Made by a program: the position numbers and the translations under genes. From contig SDUX01000005.1 in NCBI GenBank assembly GCA_008729055.1, positions 980,801 to 1,044,800 on the forward strand: a DNA stretch of 64,000 nucleotides. Reading direction: 5' to 3'. Source of the stretch: Pyropia haitanensis. Its lineage: Eukaryota > Rhodophyta > Bangiophyceae > Bangiales > Bangiaceae. A model generated the notes under the pieces. The model saw only the letters and a program-made list of their open reading frames with translations. It was not told where the DNA came from and did not search any database. This document shows positions 23,155 through 32,888 of this stretch, piece by piece. Every line of letters starts with the position of its first letter. Positions within the stretch are counted from its first letter, which is position 1.

Positions 23155-26100
23155 CTGCCCGGTCTCCCGTGGCCAGACACGGGGGGTCAACAGATGGTCG
23201 GATGACCCACTGGGCCACAGGGGTGTGGTCCATGCCCGTGCGCAGCAACGTGTCCAAGGCGTGGCAGCCGTTCTCCTTGGTGAGCGGGTCGGCCGGGTTG
23301 TCCTCGGACGCGATCAGCCCAACGTTGGAGATGTCGTACCGGTTGTACGCTTGGCGGGCCGCCGCGATGTCCACCATAAGCCGCTTCTCAGTGGGATGAG
23401 TCGCCTTGGTTACCACGTCAAACAGCTGCTTAGAGTCGGTGAATAGCGAGAGCGGGATGCGCCGGCCGTACAGCTGCTCGAGGTCATAACGCAGTACGAA
23501 AGCCTCGTCGAAGGCAGTAGAAAAGGCGTAAACCTCACCGGCCATCACGGACCGCACTACCCGCTTGCACTTTCGGCTGGCAAAGTTCAGGACGTGCGCT
23601 CTCCCGGTGCTGTCGCACAGCAGGATAATGAAGCCCATCTGCGAGGAGCTGTCGTAGTTGTTGGCGAACGATGAGTCGGCGTATGTCCGCAGGTGGAGGG
23701 TGCTGACGTCCAGGCGTGGGTACTTGAGTGTCATAGCTTGGTTGGCCTCGGCCTTCTTCTTGAGTCTCTTGTAGAACTTGATGGCCGTCGAACCGTACGT
23801 CGCTTCAGACACTTGAGCCAACTTGTTGATGCCGCAACATAGGTCCGGCCTGGTATGGCCCAGCCATGCCAGGCTGGCGCGGGCGGACGCAAACTGCGCA
23901 AACGATGCGTCCATAGGCAATGGCTTCAGGTTCTTCACGTACGGCACCTGGTCCAGCTCGTACCGGTATTCCTTGTCTTTGGCAGTAGACACCCGCACGC
24001 CGACGAACTCCATGTTGTCCCATACCTTCTTGCCCTCAAACTTGTCCAGCATGGCGTCGCACTCAGCTTGGAACGATAAGTCTCCGCCCATGCAGCAATC
24101 ATCGACATAGGCGCCGAGGATGCCCGACAGCTGGCCCTTGTCGCCGCGCTTAAAGAACAGCGCCGGGTCGGACGTGAGGGGTGTCATCTTGAGATCCTCA
24201 TCAATGTGTGCGCGGAACGTCGCGTCCCAGTAATCTCCGGCGTCACACACACCGTAGAGAGGGAGCTCAATGCGCAGGAGTTCGTCCGGTTCCAGGTCAA
24301 AGAGGTGCATGTCGCTGGGGCAAGGCCGTAAATACAGCTGGCGTGAGAACTTTTCTCCGCTTTGAAGATAGGCCTGCGTGATGTCATGCGAGAATAGCCG
24401 TAGGCTCGCGTTGGCGACAGTTGACACCAGTAGCCGTGTGGACCGTTGGCGGAGGGTGGCGAGGTTGTGCACTACGAACTCTTTCGCCCTATCTCGATGA
24501 CCTTGTGCTACGAACCGTGCCTTGGCAAACTCTTCTGGCGTGGAATAGTTCTTGAGTGTGTAGACGAACCGCCCGCCGATGACGTTGGCTCCCTCCGGCA
24601 AGTCCTTTTTCTTGACTCGCTTGAAGGTCCCTCGGTCCTGTAGGCCATTTGCCTCTTTGAGAGCCGCCGCCTGGAAGCGCGCCGTCTGGATGCGCGGGTC
24701 ACCTTCGGGTACAATCATTGTCAAGTACTCCTTGATGGGGGTGGCGCTGTCGATGTCGTTGGCTGCCATAGGGGCGTTGACTCTCTCAGCTGGACGCCGC
24801 AAAATGCCAGAACCCGCTCTTCCGTGCGCGATGCCCGTCGCCTGCGCCAATCCGCAGGTTGCCAGTCGGCCTACCGTGGTCGGAGAGGCTGCGCGGCTGG
24901 CACGGCTGGTGCTGGACGCCAATATCTCGGCCGGCCGCAGGCTTGTCCGAGGTAGCCGGGACACAAAGCCGCGACACCGCGCGCGAGCGTTTGAGAGAAA
25001 CGCCTCACCAGTTACCACGGCGTCGAGCAGTTGCCCAAGGTCTGCATTCGGGTCATGTGCGACTCCGCTCGGCTCGCGTGGCGGGCCGCCAGAAGCTGCC
25101 GGAGGGGTCGAGACCACAGGTGGCGGGTCCGGCGTTGGGACCGCGACTGGCGGCGTAGTGGTGTCCACCGGTGCGGTCGCTTCTGCCGAGGACGTCGCCG
25201 CGGCCGGGGTCGGTCCTCCGACGGCGCCATCGCCAGCAGCTGAGCCGTCAGCCACCGGGGCCCCACGTCCATCACCCTCACTGGTCACCGCGGGTGCTGC
25301 TGCGTCCCCGGTAGTGGGCGACTCAACCGCGGTCGTTGCGACGGGTGGTACATACCGCTTAATCTTGTCTATGGAGAACTGCTTTAGCACACCATCGACC
25401 GCCAGCCAGACAATCTTGTCATGCTGTGCGACGAGAGCAAACGGCCCCACCCATTCGTCTTGTGGATGCTCCCGGTAAGCCAGCACCTTGTCTCCAGGGC
25501 TGACGGCCCTGTCCGCGGCGGCCGGTACGAGCGCCGAGAGAGCGACGCGAAGGCGCGTCTTGGCGACGAGGGCCTGCATTTCGTTACGGGCCTTGACCAT
25601 GGCTTCCATGCGGTTGCTCTGGTCGGGCAGTAGCCGCGTTGTGACAGGCGTTCTTGGGATCACTCCAAACACGAGGAGGGTCGGTACCAGCCCGCGTGGG
25701 CCTGCAGTCTGGTTCATAGCTGCCACCGCTATGGACAGGGCCGCCTCTTGAGGGACGCCGGGATGCTCTGCCCTGACTTTGCGGTAGATAGCGCGCAGGA
25801 AGGCGTGGTATCTCTCGCCGACTCCTAACGCGTTGTGGGACTCAACTCCCGATAGCACCAGCTCGGTGCTGGCTGAGGTGGTAAGCGCCCGCCATGCTGG
25901 GGACTTGAACTGGGGCGCCTGGTCTACGTGTAGCACTTGAGGATGGCCGACATACGGGTGTACCCACGTGTGCAGGTACAGCTGCCACAGTTCTTCCAGC
26001 TTCTCGCCGCAGGTAAACGCGGCCGCGCTGAATAGTGTGTCCTTGTCAATGGCGTGAAGGACAGAACGGCCATCAAGATACATCAGGTCCATCAGTACCA

Positions 26101-26809
26101 CGCGATTGAACACCACGTCCTCATTGGGCATGGCGACGCGGAAGCGTCCTGGCGCCTTGGCAAGGCGCTGGCAGACGTCACATGCAGCAGTCAGCCTTTC
26201 CAGCTCTGCACTGGTGCTTGCCTCAATCTTGCCGTCATTAGCGCGTCGCAGCAAGGCGGACAGTCTGTCCGGATGGGGATGGTTGAAGTGGCGGTGGAGA
26301 CGATTCAGCTCCGTTGTCGTGTAGTACGTCACGTGTCCCCACTCTAAGTAGACGTGGTTGTCCTTGCGGACGAGGCCTGTAGCAATGTCACGCTTATCAC
26401 ACTTGAGTTTGTTCTCTACGGTGTTGACATAGAGGCCGAGGGCGTCAAGGACGTCCAGCCCCAGCAAGAACGGGATGTCGAGGTTGATGACGTCCACACG
26501 CAGGAGGGCATAGTAGTCGGTTGAGATGGGCACTCGGATGGCCAATGTGCCAAGGCTGGGCGATAACACTCCGCCAAAGAGAAAGTTGCTGGCTTTGGCC
26601 GGCTTCAACACGAGCGGCTTGCCTGTCATCCTGGCGTAGGCCAGGGCTTGGCGCCGTCCGATGACGGTACGGGTGGCTCCGGTATCAAGGCATGCTCCCA
26701 TGAATCCGGACGTGCACCGGCTGTCGACCAGGAGACACTGGAGAGCCTTCGGGTCGCTCTCCCACGGAGGTGCCTTGCGTCTGGATGAAAGGGCGAGTCG
26801 ACGACTCAC
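23150..26809 (-). CDS. pol: Copia pol polyprotein: protease, integrase, reverse transcriptase, RNase H
   Basis: The frame is 1,219 codons. Counting from the GTG at 26809, the aspartic protease has DTGA at 42-45 and FLLGLDVL near 114-121. The integrase zinc-binding region has histidines near 172-179 and CDVC at 210-213. The integrase catalytic residues are D241, D296 and E332, giving an exact DD35E spacing, with E in the context GVGERYH instead of the common NGVAERKN. The reverse transcriptase has YVDD at 901-904 (AYVDDCCMGG). RNase H has ADSSFAN and FTDSKQLFDV. No core residue is missing, so it looks functional. The GTG overlaps the gag stop and pol is in the -1 frame relative to gag, so it is probably expressed as a Gag-Pol fusion by frameshifting. 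The stop TGA at 23150-23152 falls inside the 3' LTR. Confidence 0.95.
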   Translation of the reverse strand: MSRRLALSSRRKAPPWESDPKALQCLLVDSRCTSGFMGACLDTGATRTVIGRRQALAYARMTGKPLVLKPAKASNFLFGGVLSPSLGTLAIRVPISTDYYALLRVDVINLDIPFLLGLDVLDALGLYVNTVENKLKCDKRDIATGLVRKDNHVYLEWGHVTYYTTTELNRLHRHFNHPHPDRLSALLRRANDGKIEASTSAELERLTAACDVCQRLAKAPGRFRVAMPNEDVVFNRVVLMDLMYLDGRSVLHAIDKDTLFSAAAFTCGEKLEELWQLYLHTWVHPYVGHPQVLHVDQAPQFKSPAWRALTTSASTELVLSGVESHNALGVGERYHAFLRAIYRKVRAEHPGVPQEAALSIAVAAMNQTAGPRGLVPTLLVFGVIPRTPVTTRLLPDQSNRMEAMVKARNEMQALVAKTRLRVALSALVPAAADRAVSPGDKVLAYREHPQDEWVGPFALVAQHDKIVWLAVDGVLKQFSIDKIKRYVPPVATTAVESPTTGDAAAPAVTSEGDGRGAPVADGSAAGDGAVGGPTPAAATSSAEATAPVDTTTPPVAVPTPDPPPVVSTPPAASGGPPREPSGVAHDPNADLGQLLDAVVTGEAFLSNARARCRGFVSRLPRTSLRPAEILASSTSRASRAASPTTVGRLATCGLAQATGIAHGRAGSGILRRPAERVNAPMAANDIDSATPIKEYLTMIVPEGDPRIQTARFQAAALKEANGLQDRGTFKRVKKKDLPEGANVIGGRFVYTLKNYSTPEEFAKARFVAQGHRDRAKEFVVHNLATLRQRSTRLLVSTVANASLRLFSHDITQAYLQSGEKFSRQLYLRPCPSDMHLFDLEPDELLRIELPLYGVCDAGDYWDATFRAHIDEDLKMTPLTSDPALFFKRGDKGQLSGILGAYVDDCCMGGDLSFQAECDAMLDKFEGKKVWDNMEFVGVRVSTAKDKEYRYELDQVPYVKNLKPLPMDASFAQFASARASLAWLGHTRPDLCCGINKLAQVSEATYGSTAIKFYKRLKKKAEANQAMTLKYPRLDVSTLHLRTYADSSFANNYDSSSQMGFIILLCDSTGRAHVLNFASRKCKRVVRSVMAGEVYAFSTAFDEAFVLRYDLEQLYGRRIPLSLFTDSKQLFDVVTKATHPTEKRLMVDIAAARQAYNRYDISNVGLIASEDNPADPLTKENGCHALDTLLRTGMDHTPVAQWVIRPSVDPPCLATGDRAV

Positions 26810-26816
26810 GCCCCCC
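26806..26816 (-). promoter_or_regulatory. Candidate -1 frameshift site at the gag-pol junction
   Basis: Just before the gag stop, the minus strand has six G in a row followed by CGTGA. Pol is in the -1 frame and opens across the stop. A tRNA on GGG can slip back one base and still pair with GGG, so the G run is the obvious slip point. It is not a perfect X-XXY-YYZ heptamer, because the A-site codon GCG would become GGC. Confidence 0.5.
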
Positions 26817-28389
26817 GCGGAAAACCCACCTGGGTGCTGCCGCCACCCTCCGCGGCGTCGTCGCCATCGGAGTCCACCAAGTAATGGGTGTCCGGCGCCT
26901 GCCCGCCCGACGATGCGTCTTCAGGTTCGCCGAATATCAGCACCTCCTCCAGGTCGTTGGCGTCGCTGACGGTCGCCGATGGGTTGACCTGCAGGGCTAG
27001 CTGATACAGCACCGCGGCGACTGACGCGCGTCCGCCTTTCGTCTTCTTGTCATAATAGGCAACCTTGTTACGCGTAGTCTTAACAGTGTTGATCGGCTTG
27101 GGGCAGTCCTTCAACACGTGTTTCGGGTCGTCGCAGTTAAAACAACCTGCGATGCTGAGGGGGTCAAACCTTCGACCGCTGCCGTCCTTGGCCGGAGCGC
27201 CACCGCTCTTGAACGCGGCGGGGCGGGTCGCCCCCACTCCCTTGTTGGGCCGGCCGTACATGCCCTGCCCCGTGAAGAAGTTGGACTTGGCGACGTTGGC
27301 CTGCGTCCCCGACGTGCCGCCCTCCGTGCGATAGGGTGCCATGTTCCAGTCCTCCTCCAACTGCTGCGCGTTGACGAGCTCGGAGTAGAGTTGCTCAAAG
27401 CTCAGGTCTTCTGTGGCAAGGCGGCCTATGGTCTGCTTCGCCCACATAACACCGACGACTGAGAGGCGCAGGTACCCCACCTTGTGAGAGTCGTCACGAT
27501 AGTTGGGCGGGAGTTGAGGGGCGAGCTTGGTGATGGTGTCGTAGATTGTTTTGAGCGCCTGCTTCTCGCTGGCCCCTTCTGCAACAAGCTTGCCGAGGCA
27601 GAGGTTGGTGAGCCGGTTCTGCACGGCAGTCTGACGGGTCTTGGAGTTGTACTGCTTGTTGATCATCAGGACCGCCTCCGAGAAGGTCTCGACGCGCCCA
27701 TCGACATTACTGTCAAAGAAGCGCATCGCCTCGCCGTCGAACATGTTGTACATGAACATCAGTTTCTGCTCGGTGTTGAGGGAGAAATCTCGGGCAATCT
27801 TGAGGTAAAACCCGACGTGTTCGTGGAAAGCCTGGTCCTCTGCGCCCGTGAACTTCATGCCGTCCTTGGAGTAGCGCATGCCGATGTTCTGCGCGATGCG
27901 GTCGAGCGGCATCGTCTGCCCAGACCCATGGGTGTTCGATGCGGCCGCACCTCCCGCTCCACCGACAGCACGCCGTACGCGCGGCTGGAGCAGCGCGCGC
28001 GCCAGGTCCTTGGCGTGTTCAATGTCCGCACTCTGCGTGTAGAGACGCTCCGCTAGGAGGTTGACAACGCGGCGGGTGGGGTGGTTCCCGAGCCCCGCGT
28101 GGTGTTTATCCAGCCAATTTCGGAGCTTGATGTACATTTTCGGGTAAGCAGCTAGGTCGGGGTCAAAAAGGTACTCCGGCGGGTACGCCTCAACGACCAT
28201 CGCCTTGACGTCGTTGCCCGTCGTGTTGTCATTAATCTTCTCCTCGATGCCGCGAATAACGCGGATGAAGCCTTGCTGCGCCGGTGAGAGTACACTCAGA
28301 TCCTCGTTCTCCAGGAAGATCTCCTGCGCCGTAGAGTTATGCTCCGTATTGTTGTCCGCGTTGCTGCTGCCATCGTGGTTGTCCGCCAT
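26806..28389 (-). CDS. gag: Copia Gag polyprotein with zinc knuckle
   Basis: Gag has 527 residues from ATG 28389, chosen because ACCATGGCG is an ideal start context; the frame continues upstream only to a TTG. It forms the virus-like particle and packages the element's RNA. The central part is helical and charged, as in UBN2/retrotransposon-gag domains (for example EQKLMFMYNMFDGEAMRFF). A CCHC zinc knuckle CFNCDDPKHVLKDC (C-x2-C-x4-H-x4-C) sits at residues 416-429. The C-terminal tail is acidic and Gly-rich. The stop TGA at 26806-26808 overlaps the beginning of pol. Confidence 0.93.
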   Translation of the reverse strand: MADNHDGSSNADNNTEHNSTAQEIFLENEDLSVLSPAQQGFIRVIRGIEEKINDNTTGNDVKAMVVEAYPPEYLFDPDLAAYPKMYIKLRNWLDKHHAGLGNHPTRRVVNLLAERLYTQSADIEHAKDLARALLQPRVRRAVGGAGGAAASNTHGSGQTMPLDRIAQNIGMRYSKDGMKFTGAEDQAFHEHVGFYLKIARDFSLNTEQKLMFMYNMFDGEAMRFFDSNVDGRVETFSEAVLMINKQYNSKTRQTAVQNRLTNLCLGKLVAEGASEKQALKTIYDTITKLAPQLPPNYRDDSHKVGYLRLSVVGVMWAKQTIGRLATEDLSFEQLYSELVNAQQLEEDWNMAPYRTEGGTSGTQANVAKSNFFTGQGMYGRPNKGVGATRPAAFKSGGAPAKDGSGRRFDPLSIAGCFNCDDPKHVLKDCPKPINTVKTTRNKVAYYDKKTKGGRASVAAVLYQLALQVNPSATVSDANDLEEVLIFGEPEDASSGGQAPDTHYLVDSDGDDAAEGGGSTQVGFPRGA

Positions 28390-28528
28390 GGTGCCGAGGG
28401 TCAAGCAGTGATCACTTGGTCCAAGGAGACTGAGTCAAAATCCGGGCGGGGGGAAGGGGGAATCACAGCGGGAAAAGGGGGGGTATACCAGGTCGGTCCG
28501 ATAGGCCCCGTACTTGGTCATTCGCGAA
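28390..28528 (-). other. Retrotransposon leader between 5' LTR and gag, no obvious primer-binding site
   Basis: The sequence after the 5' LTR on the element's strand starts TTCGCGAATGACCAAGTACG. It does not begin with the TGG that pairs with a tRNA 3' CCA. A TGGTATAC occurs about 40 bases further on, too far for a standard site. Priming may use an internal tRNA fragment, as in some Copia elements. Confidence 0.55.
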
Positions 28529-29146
28529 TGTGGGAAGTATGGGGTGCGTGTCACAGTGAAGCGTCGGTAACAGGTCGTAGCTCCTTCAGGGCCGCGTAAT
28601 CGTACCCTGTAGCACACTCGTGAAGCGCCGCGTGATCGGCACAGTCCAAGAATGTGGTTTACATGAAAGAGCAAAGACGACGAGCAAAGCCAGTCGGACG
28701 CCCGCGGCGGCGACTGGCACACCTCAAGAACCCCCCCACTCTCCTCTCAATCGAGCCTCCACACGCGACTGCTCTCAGGACGCTCTCAGACTAGGCCTAG
28801 GGGGGGGGAATGGCCAACAGCCCCCAGGAGCGGTATCGTCAGCCGGAGCCACGCCACAGCGCCTGCAGGGGCTGGTGCTGCCACCGGGCTGCTCAAGCGG
28901 TTGTGGCCGCAGGCACCGTCCGCACTCAGCTCCGGTCGTCGGCCGGCCGCCCGAGACACCAGCAGTGGTGTACCGTCTCCTTCCCGGCCGCACGAGCGGG
29001 GCGGCAAACGCCCCCCGTATCTGGCCACACCACGATCTCTCAACAATCATATCTTCCCGACCGGCTGCGTAAGCAGCCAGGTCCAACTTAACCTGCCACG
29101 TGGTACGGCAAGGTAAGTCGAATTGCCTTGGGTCCTGATCTTCACA
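28529..29146 (-). repeat. 5' LTR of the Copia element (618 bp)
   Basis: By eye it is identical to the other LTR except for one extra G in the run at 28800-28808. It should hold the element's promoter; I see no strong TATA box. The end on the outer side is TTCACA followed by the target duplication. Confidence 0.95.
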
Positions 29147-29151
29147 GCAAC
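29147..29151. repeat. Target-site duplication, right copy (GCAAC)
   Basis: This is an exact copy of the five bases preceding the element at 22533-22537. Confidence 0.93.
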
Positions 29152-30517
29152 GGCGCGGCGAGCGTCGCGCCGCCCCGCGCGGTGCCCGCCATTGCCGACC
29201 GCTGCCCGTGTTCGTTTTGGGTCGCGCACACCTCACGGGTGCCCGTGTGCGGACGCGGTGTGGATGGGCCCCTCCGGGCGGTCCGGCCAATCACCCTCGA
29301 GACACGGCTGACGTGGGCGTGTGGCGGGGAGGGCTGCCGACAGACGCGGCCGACCGGCCACGCCGCCGCCCGCTCCGCTCGTTTCTCGCCACAGATCCCG
29401 GGCGCGCGGCGCCCCGCCCAGCGCGCTCGTCCCGGTGGCTGCCGGCACACACCTGGCAGGTGGCGAGGCGGCCAACCCCCCCTCCCCCTCCAAAAAAAAA
29501 ACAAAAAAAAACAGCCTGCCCGGGTACGGCTGGCGGTCGCCTCCCGCCACGCCGGCCGACCGACGGGACGCCGCGCGCCGCGGCGGCCGCCGCAGCAGCC
29601 CACCACGTTGGCGCGTCGCAGCGGCCGCCCGCGCCGGGGCCACGCGCCGCCAACCCCCCCCACCCGCTGCGTGGCGGCTGCGGCTGGCCACCCGCAGTTC
29701 CCCCCCCCCCCCACCGCCAACCGCTCCCGTCTCTGCCCAGCGTCGCGCGCGGTCGCGCGGGACGGGACGGCCGCCGCGGCCTGCGGGCAGCGACGGGTGC
29801 GGTTTGAACCTGCGGGACCGCCGGCGCCGGCCGCCGCGCACGGCACCGTGCGCGGCGCAGGTGGCGGGAGAGGGGTGGGAGCAGACGGGGGGGCGCGGCG
29901 AGGGGCACTCACGCCGCCTCGCGGTGCCGGTCCCGCCCCCAATACCCCAAACGCGGCTGCCGCTGCCGTCGCGGCGGCTGCGGGCTCGCGTGGTGGCGGC
30001 CGCCGTGCCGCAGCCGCCGCGCCGCCGCACCGCGCCGCCATCCCGCCCCCGTCCCCACTCCGCGGCCGCGGCGCGCGGCGGCCGCGGACGGGCCGCGCCA
30101 CGGCGCGACGCCCTGCCTGGCGCGGCGGCGGCGCGCCTCCCGCGCTCGCCCTCTGCGCAGTCGCGGCTGCGCGCACCTCCCCCCCTCCACGCCCCGCTCG
30201 TCCGCTCCCGCCATTGGCCGTCCATTCCCGCACCCCCCCGCCCGACCCAGAAGCTCCCCCCCGCCGGTCTGCCACCCCGCCCCCGCCACGCCGCGACGGG
30301 CGGCGGGCGGCCGCTTTCCCCCTCCACAACCTTCTCCGCACCCCACCCCCCCACCCCCCTTTCTCCCTCCCGCGCTCCTGCCAAGCGATTGGTACGCCGT
30401 CGCGGCCGGCGGATTCATCCCCTGGTGGACGACGCGGCAACGCGGCATCGGTTGATGGCGGGAACTTTCTCCCCCCGCGCCCCCTGCCGTCTGCCGTTTG
30501 GTTGTGTGAGGGATGTA
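29152..30517. other. GC-rich flank right of the retrotransposon
   Basis: This is extremely GC-rich sequence with ORFs of 400-500 codons open simultaneously on both strands (488 plus, 501 minus) and no domain. A mixed A/C stretch with two A-runs is at 29,488-29,510, and poly-C runs occur near 29,700. I read it as non-coding. Confidence 0.45.

Positions 30518-30558
<41 letters not shown>
30518..30558 (+). repeat. (GCG)n microsatellite, about 13 units
   Basis: This is a perfect GCG trinucleotide run. It lies some 60 bases upstream of a TATA-like element. Confidence 0.95.
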
Positions 30559-30620
30559 CGCGCGGGCACGGTGTCCGGTCGGGCGAGCGGGTAGGCTGGG
30601 GAGGTGGGGGGGGGGAAGGT

Positions 30621-30628
30621 GTATATAA
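30621..30628 (+). promoter_or_regulatory. TATA-box-like element TATATAAT
   Basis: TATATAATG stands out in GC-rich surroundings and has the form of a core TATA box. The first ATG downstream in a fair context (30689) opens only a 12-codon frame, so no protein product is evident. It could drive a non-coding transcript or belong to a gene whose exons I cannot see. Confidence 0.45.
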
Positions 30629-30689
30629 TGACGCCCGGCGAGCCCACCGCCGCCCGCGCGGCCGCGAGCCCTAATCCCCCGCCGCGACA

Positions 30690-32699
30690 TGGCGGGCGCC
30701 GCGCAGTCGCCGCCGCGGCGGTCGTGACGGCACCGCCTTTATCATCGGTAGCACGACCGCACCCGCCGCTGATAATTCCTGCCTGCCGTCGACGGTGCCA
30801 GCCGCACGTCGCTGCCGCCGCCCACCTGGTGGCGCCGCTCCCCCCCGTTTCCCCCCGCCCGCCCTTGTCCCCACCTGATCCCGCCGCCGCTGACGTCTAC
30901 GCTGATGAGACGGGCGTCACCCCGTTTCTTCCGTCATGGCGGTGGGGCTACCGCTCCCGTCGTCACCCTGTCGGCCGCCGTGGGCGCCCGACGCCTGGTG
31001 ACGTGGTGGACGCGTCGTCACGCCGCCGTCGGTCGTCAGTTCTACCGCACTCCGTGTCCTCGTGGGGTTTGCCGCACTTTGCCGGCCGTGGATGGCGTTG
31101 TCCACTGACGTGGTGGTCCGCGCCTCCCGAGGCCACCGTCGTGCCCGTGTTGCTGCGCCGCTTCAGCAGTCGTCGCCCTCCGCCTTCCCTGTCGTCGAGA
31201 GCACTCACGCCCTCACGGCGGCTGTTCCGCCTGCGTTGCTGCTGGTACCTACTCTCCTCATCGTCAAGCCGCACCACGCTCCGTGGCCGCCCTTCGTCTC
31301 CCAATTGTGGGATTTTCCCTTCCTCACCGCTGCTACACTCCATTCGCCGACAAGCTCCCCCCCCGTCGGTGACGCCGCGCCGCCGCCGTCGCCCTACCCC
31401 ATCGGCCAGCCATCACCGCCGTCGGCGCACTTTTCCTGTTGCTGTCGCCGCCCCTCCCCTGTTGATTCGGCCGCCTGCCCGGGTTTTCAAGCCTCTCCTC
31501 CCTCCCCTCACTGCCGCCGTTGCTGACCCACGGCCGCTCCCCGCATCAACATCGCCCTACCGTCGTCGATGGCGCATTCGCCCTTGCAGTTGTGCGCAGC
31601 ATGTTTGAATGTGGCCGCTCGCGAGCGGCTCTGGATGTTGTAGCCCCCCCATTGGGGATGGGGCCCCGGCGTGCAAGCGTCGCTGCTTTTCGTACCCGTC
31701 CTTCCCGTGTCGATGCGTCGGCGGTCGTCGTCTCGGAGCGTCGCCGCCTCTGTCGTACCAATCGTCCCGCGGTTGTTGCCGGCGCGAACCCGTTATTGTA
31801 TCGCCGTCGCCTGGCGCCGCCTCGGGTTTTTATTGCCGCCCTTTCCCCCGCTGCCGCTACCCCGGCAGCGGTCCACCGTCCCCCCCTACGTTGCTGCCCC
31901 GAGTCGGGCATCGGCGACGCCCTTCTCGTCGCGGCGGCTTTGGCGGCCTCCCCTCTTTGTCGCCGCCGTTGTCCGGTCAAGCCTGTCCCCCGCCGCCGCC
32001 ACGGCCGGCCCCGCTGGCCCCGCTGTCGTTGCCGCCTCCTCCCCCCGTCATTATGCGGCCCCCCTTCGCCCCGTCTCCGTCGGTGCGGCCGTCCCGTAGA
32101 GGCCGTCCTCTGCATGTCGCTGCCGCTGCCACCCCCGTCGATGCTGTTGCCCCCGCGCCCCCCCCCCCGCGCCTACTCGGCCTCCCTGCAGTCGGCGCCA
32201 CGCTGCCCTCGCTGTCGGCGCCAGGAGTTTTCTCGCTCCCGCCCCACCGGCAGCGCCGCCATGCAGCTGTTGGTGCGCTGCCCCACCCTTGCTGCCCCGC
32301 CGCTGTCTTGCCCGCCCCCCGCTTTCGGCGCCGTCTCTTTGCCGTTGGCCCCCCTCCCCCTCCCCCGCTTTTTGTCGCCATTTCTTGACCCCCCGGTGGA
32401 CTTTGTGGCCGTGTCGTTGACGCCCCCATCCCTTCGACAGCGTCGTTTTTCTTCCTGTTGACGCCCCGCCGTCGGCGCTGATGCCGCGCGCTTCCGGCGG
32501 CACCGCAACGACGTTCGCGGCGGCGGCGCCGGCTGTTGGCGTCGCGTCTGGCGGTGGCGGCTCCCTGCCTTGGGTCGGTGCTGCCAGCCTGTCCCTGGAT
32601 CGACTCTCTTCCCGTTCGGCGACGGCTCCCATCCCAGGCGACGGCGCCCTGCTGCAGGCGCTTTTCTGCTCTTGGCGCCGTCAAAGGTGCGCCAGCCTG
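30690..32699. other. Pyrimidine-rich, GC-rich region without a clear gene
   Basis: Plus frames of 313 and 334 codons and minus frames of similar length overlap. They are Arg/Pro/Ser/Leu-rich and show no domain, transmembrane pattern or repeat unit that is maintained. It appears to grade into repeat array C. Confidence 0.4.
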
Positions 32700-32738
32700 A
32701 GCGCGGCGGATGCCGAAGGTCAACCGCGATTTCGTCAG

Positions 32739-32888
32739 CCGGTACCGGCGGCCGCCGCTGCCGACGACGTTTTTGCTGACTGTGGCCGCTGTCGCTGCCA
32801 CTGATGTCGTCCGCCGGTACCGGCGGCAGCCGCTACCGACGAAGTTTTTGCTGACCGTGGCCGCTGTCGCTGCCCCTGCCGCGCCCGC
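32739..32888 (+). repeat. 75-bp tandem duplication in array C
   Basis: Two copies begin CCGGTACCGGCGG at 32739 and 32814. They share most of GACGTTTTTGCTGACTGTGG (second copy GAAGTTTTTGCTGACCGTGG) and the following GCCGCTGTCGCTGCC. The copies differ by a few substitutions only. Confidence 0.85.

Larger units (their letters stand above)
22538..29146 (-). mobile_element. Complete Copia-order LTR retrotransposon, coding on the minus strand
   Basis: The element is 6,609 bp long. It has two LTRs (22538-23154 and 28529-29146), TG...CA ends and a perfect GCAAC target-site duplication. Inside are gag (28389-26806) and pol (26809-23150), both intact. The domain order in pol is protease, integrase, reverse transcriptase, RNase H, which defines the Ty1/Copia order. 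The LTRs differ, as far as I can see, by one G in a homopolymer (8 versus 9), so the insertion is young. It sits inside a gene-poor repeat block. The integrase lacks the usual Copia catalytic-Glu context; see the pol entry. Confidence 0.97.
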
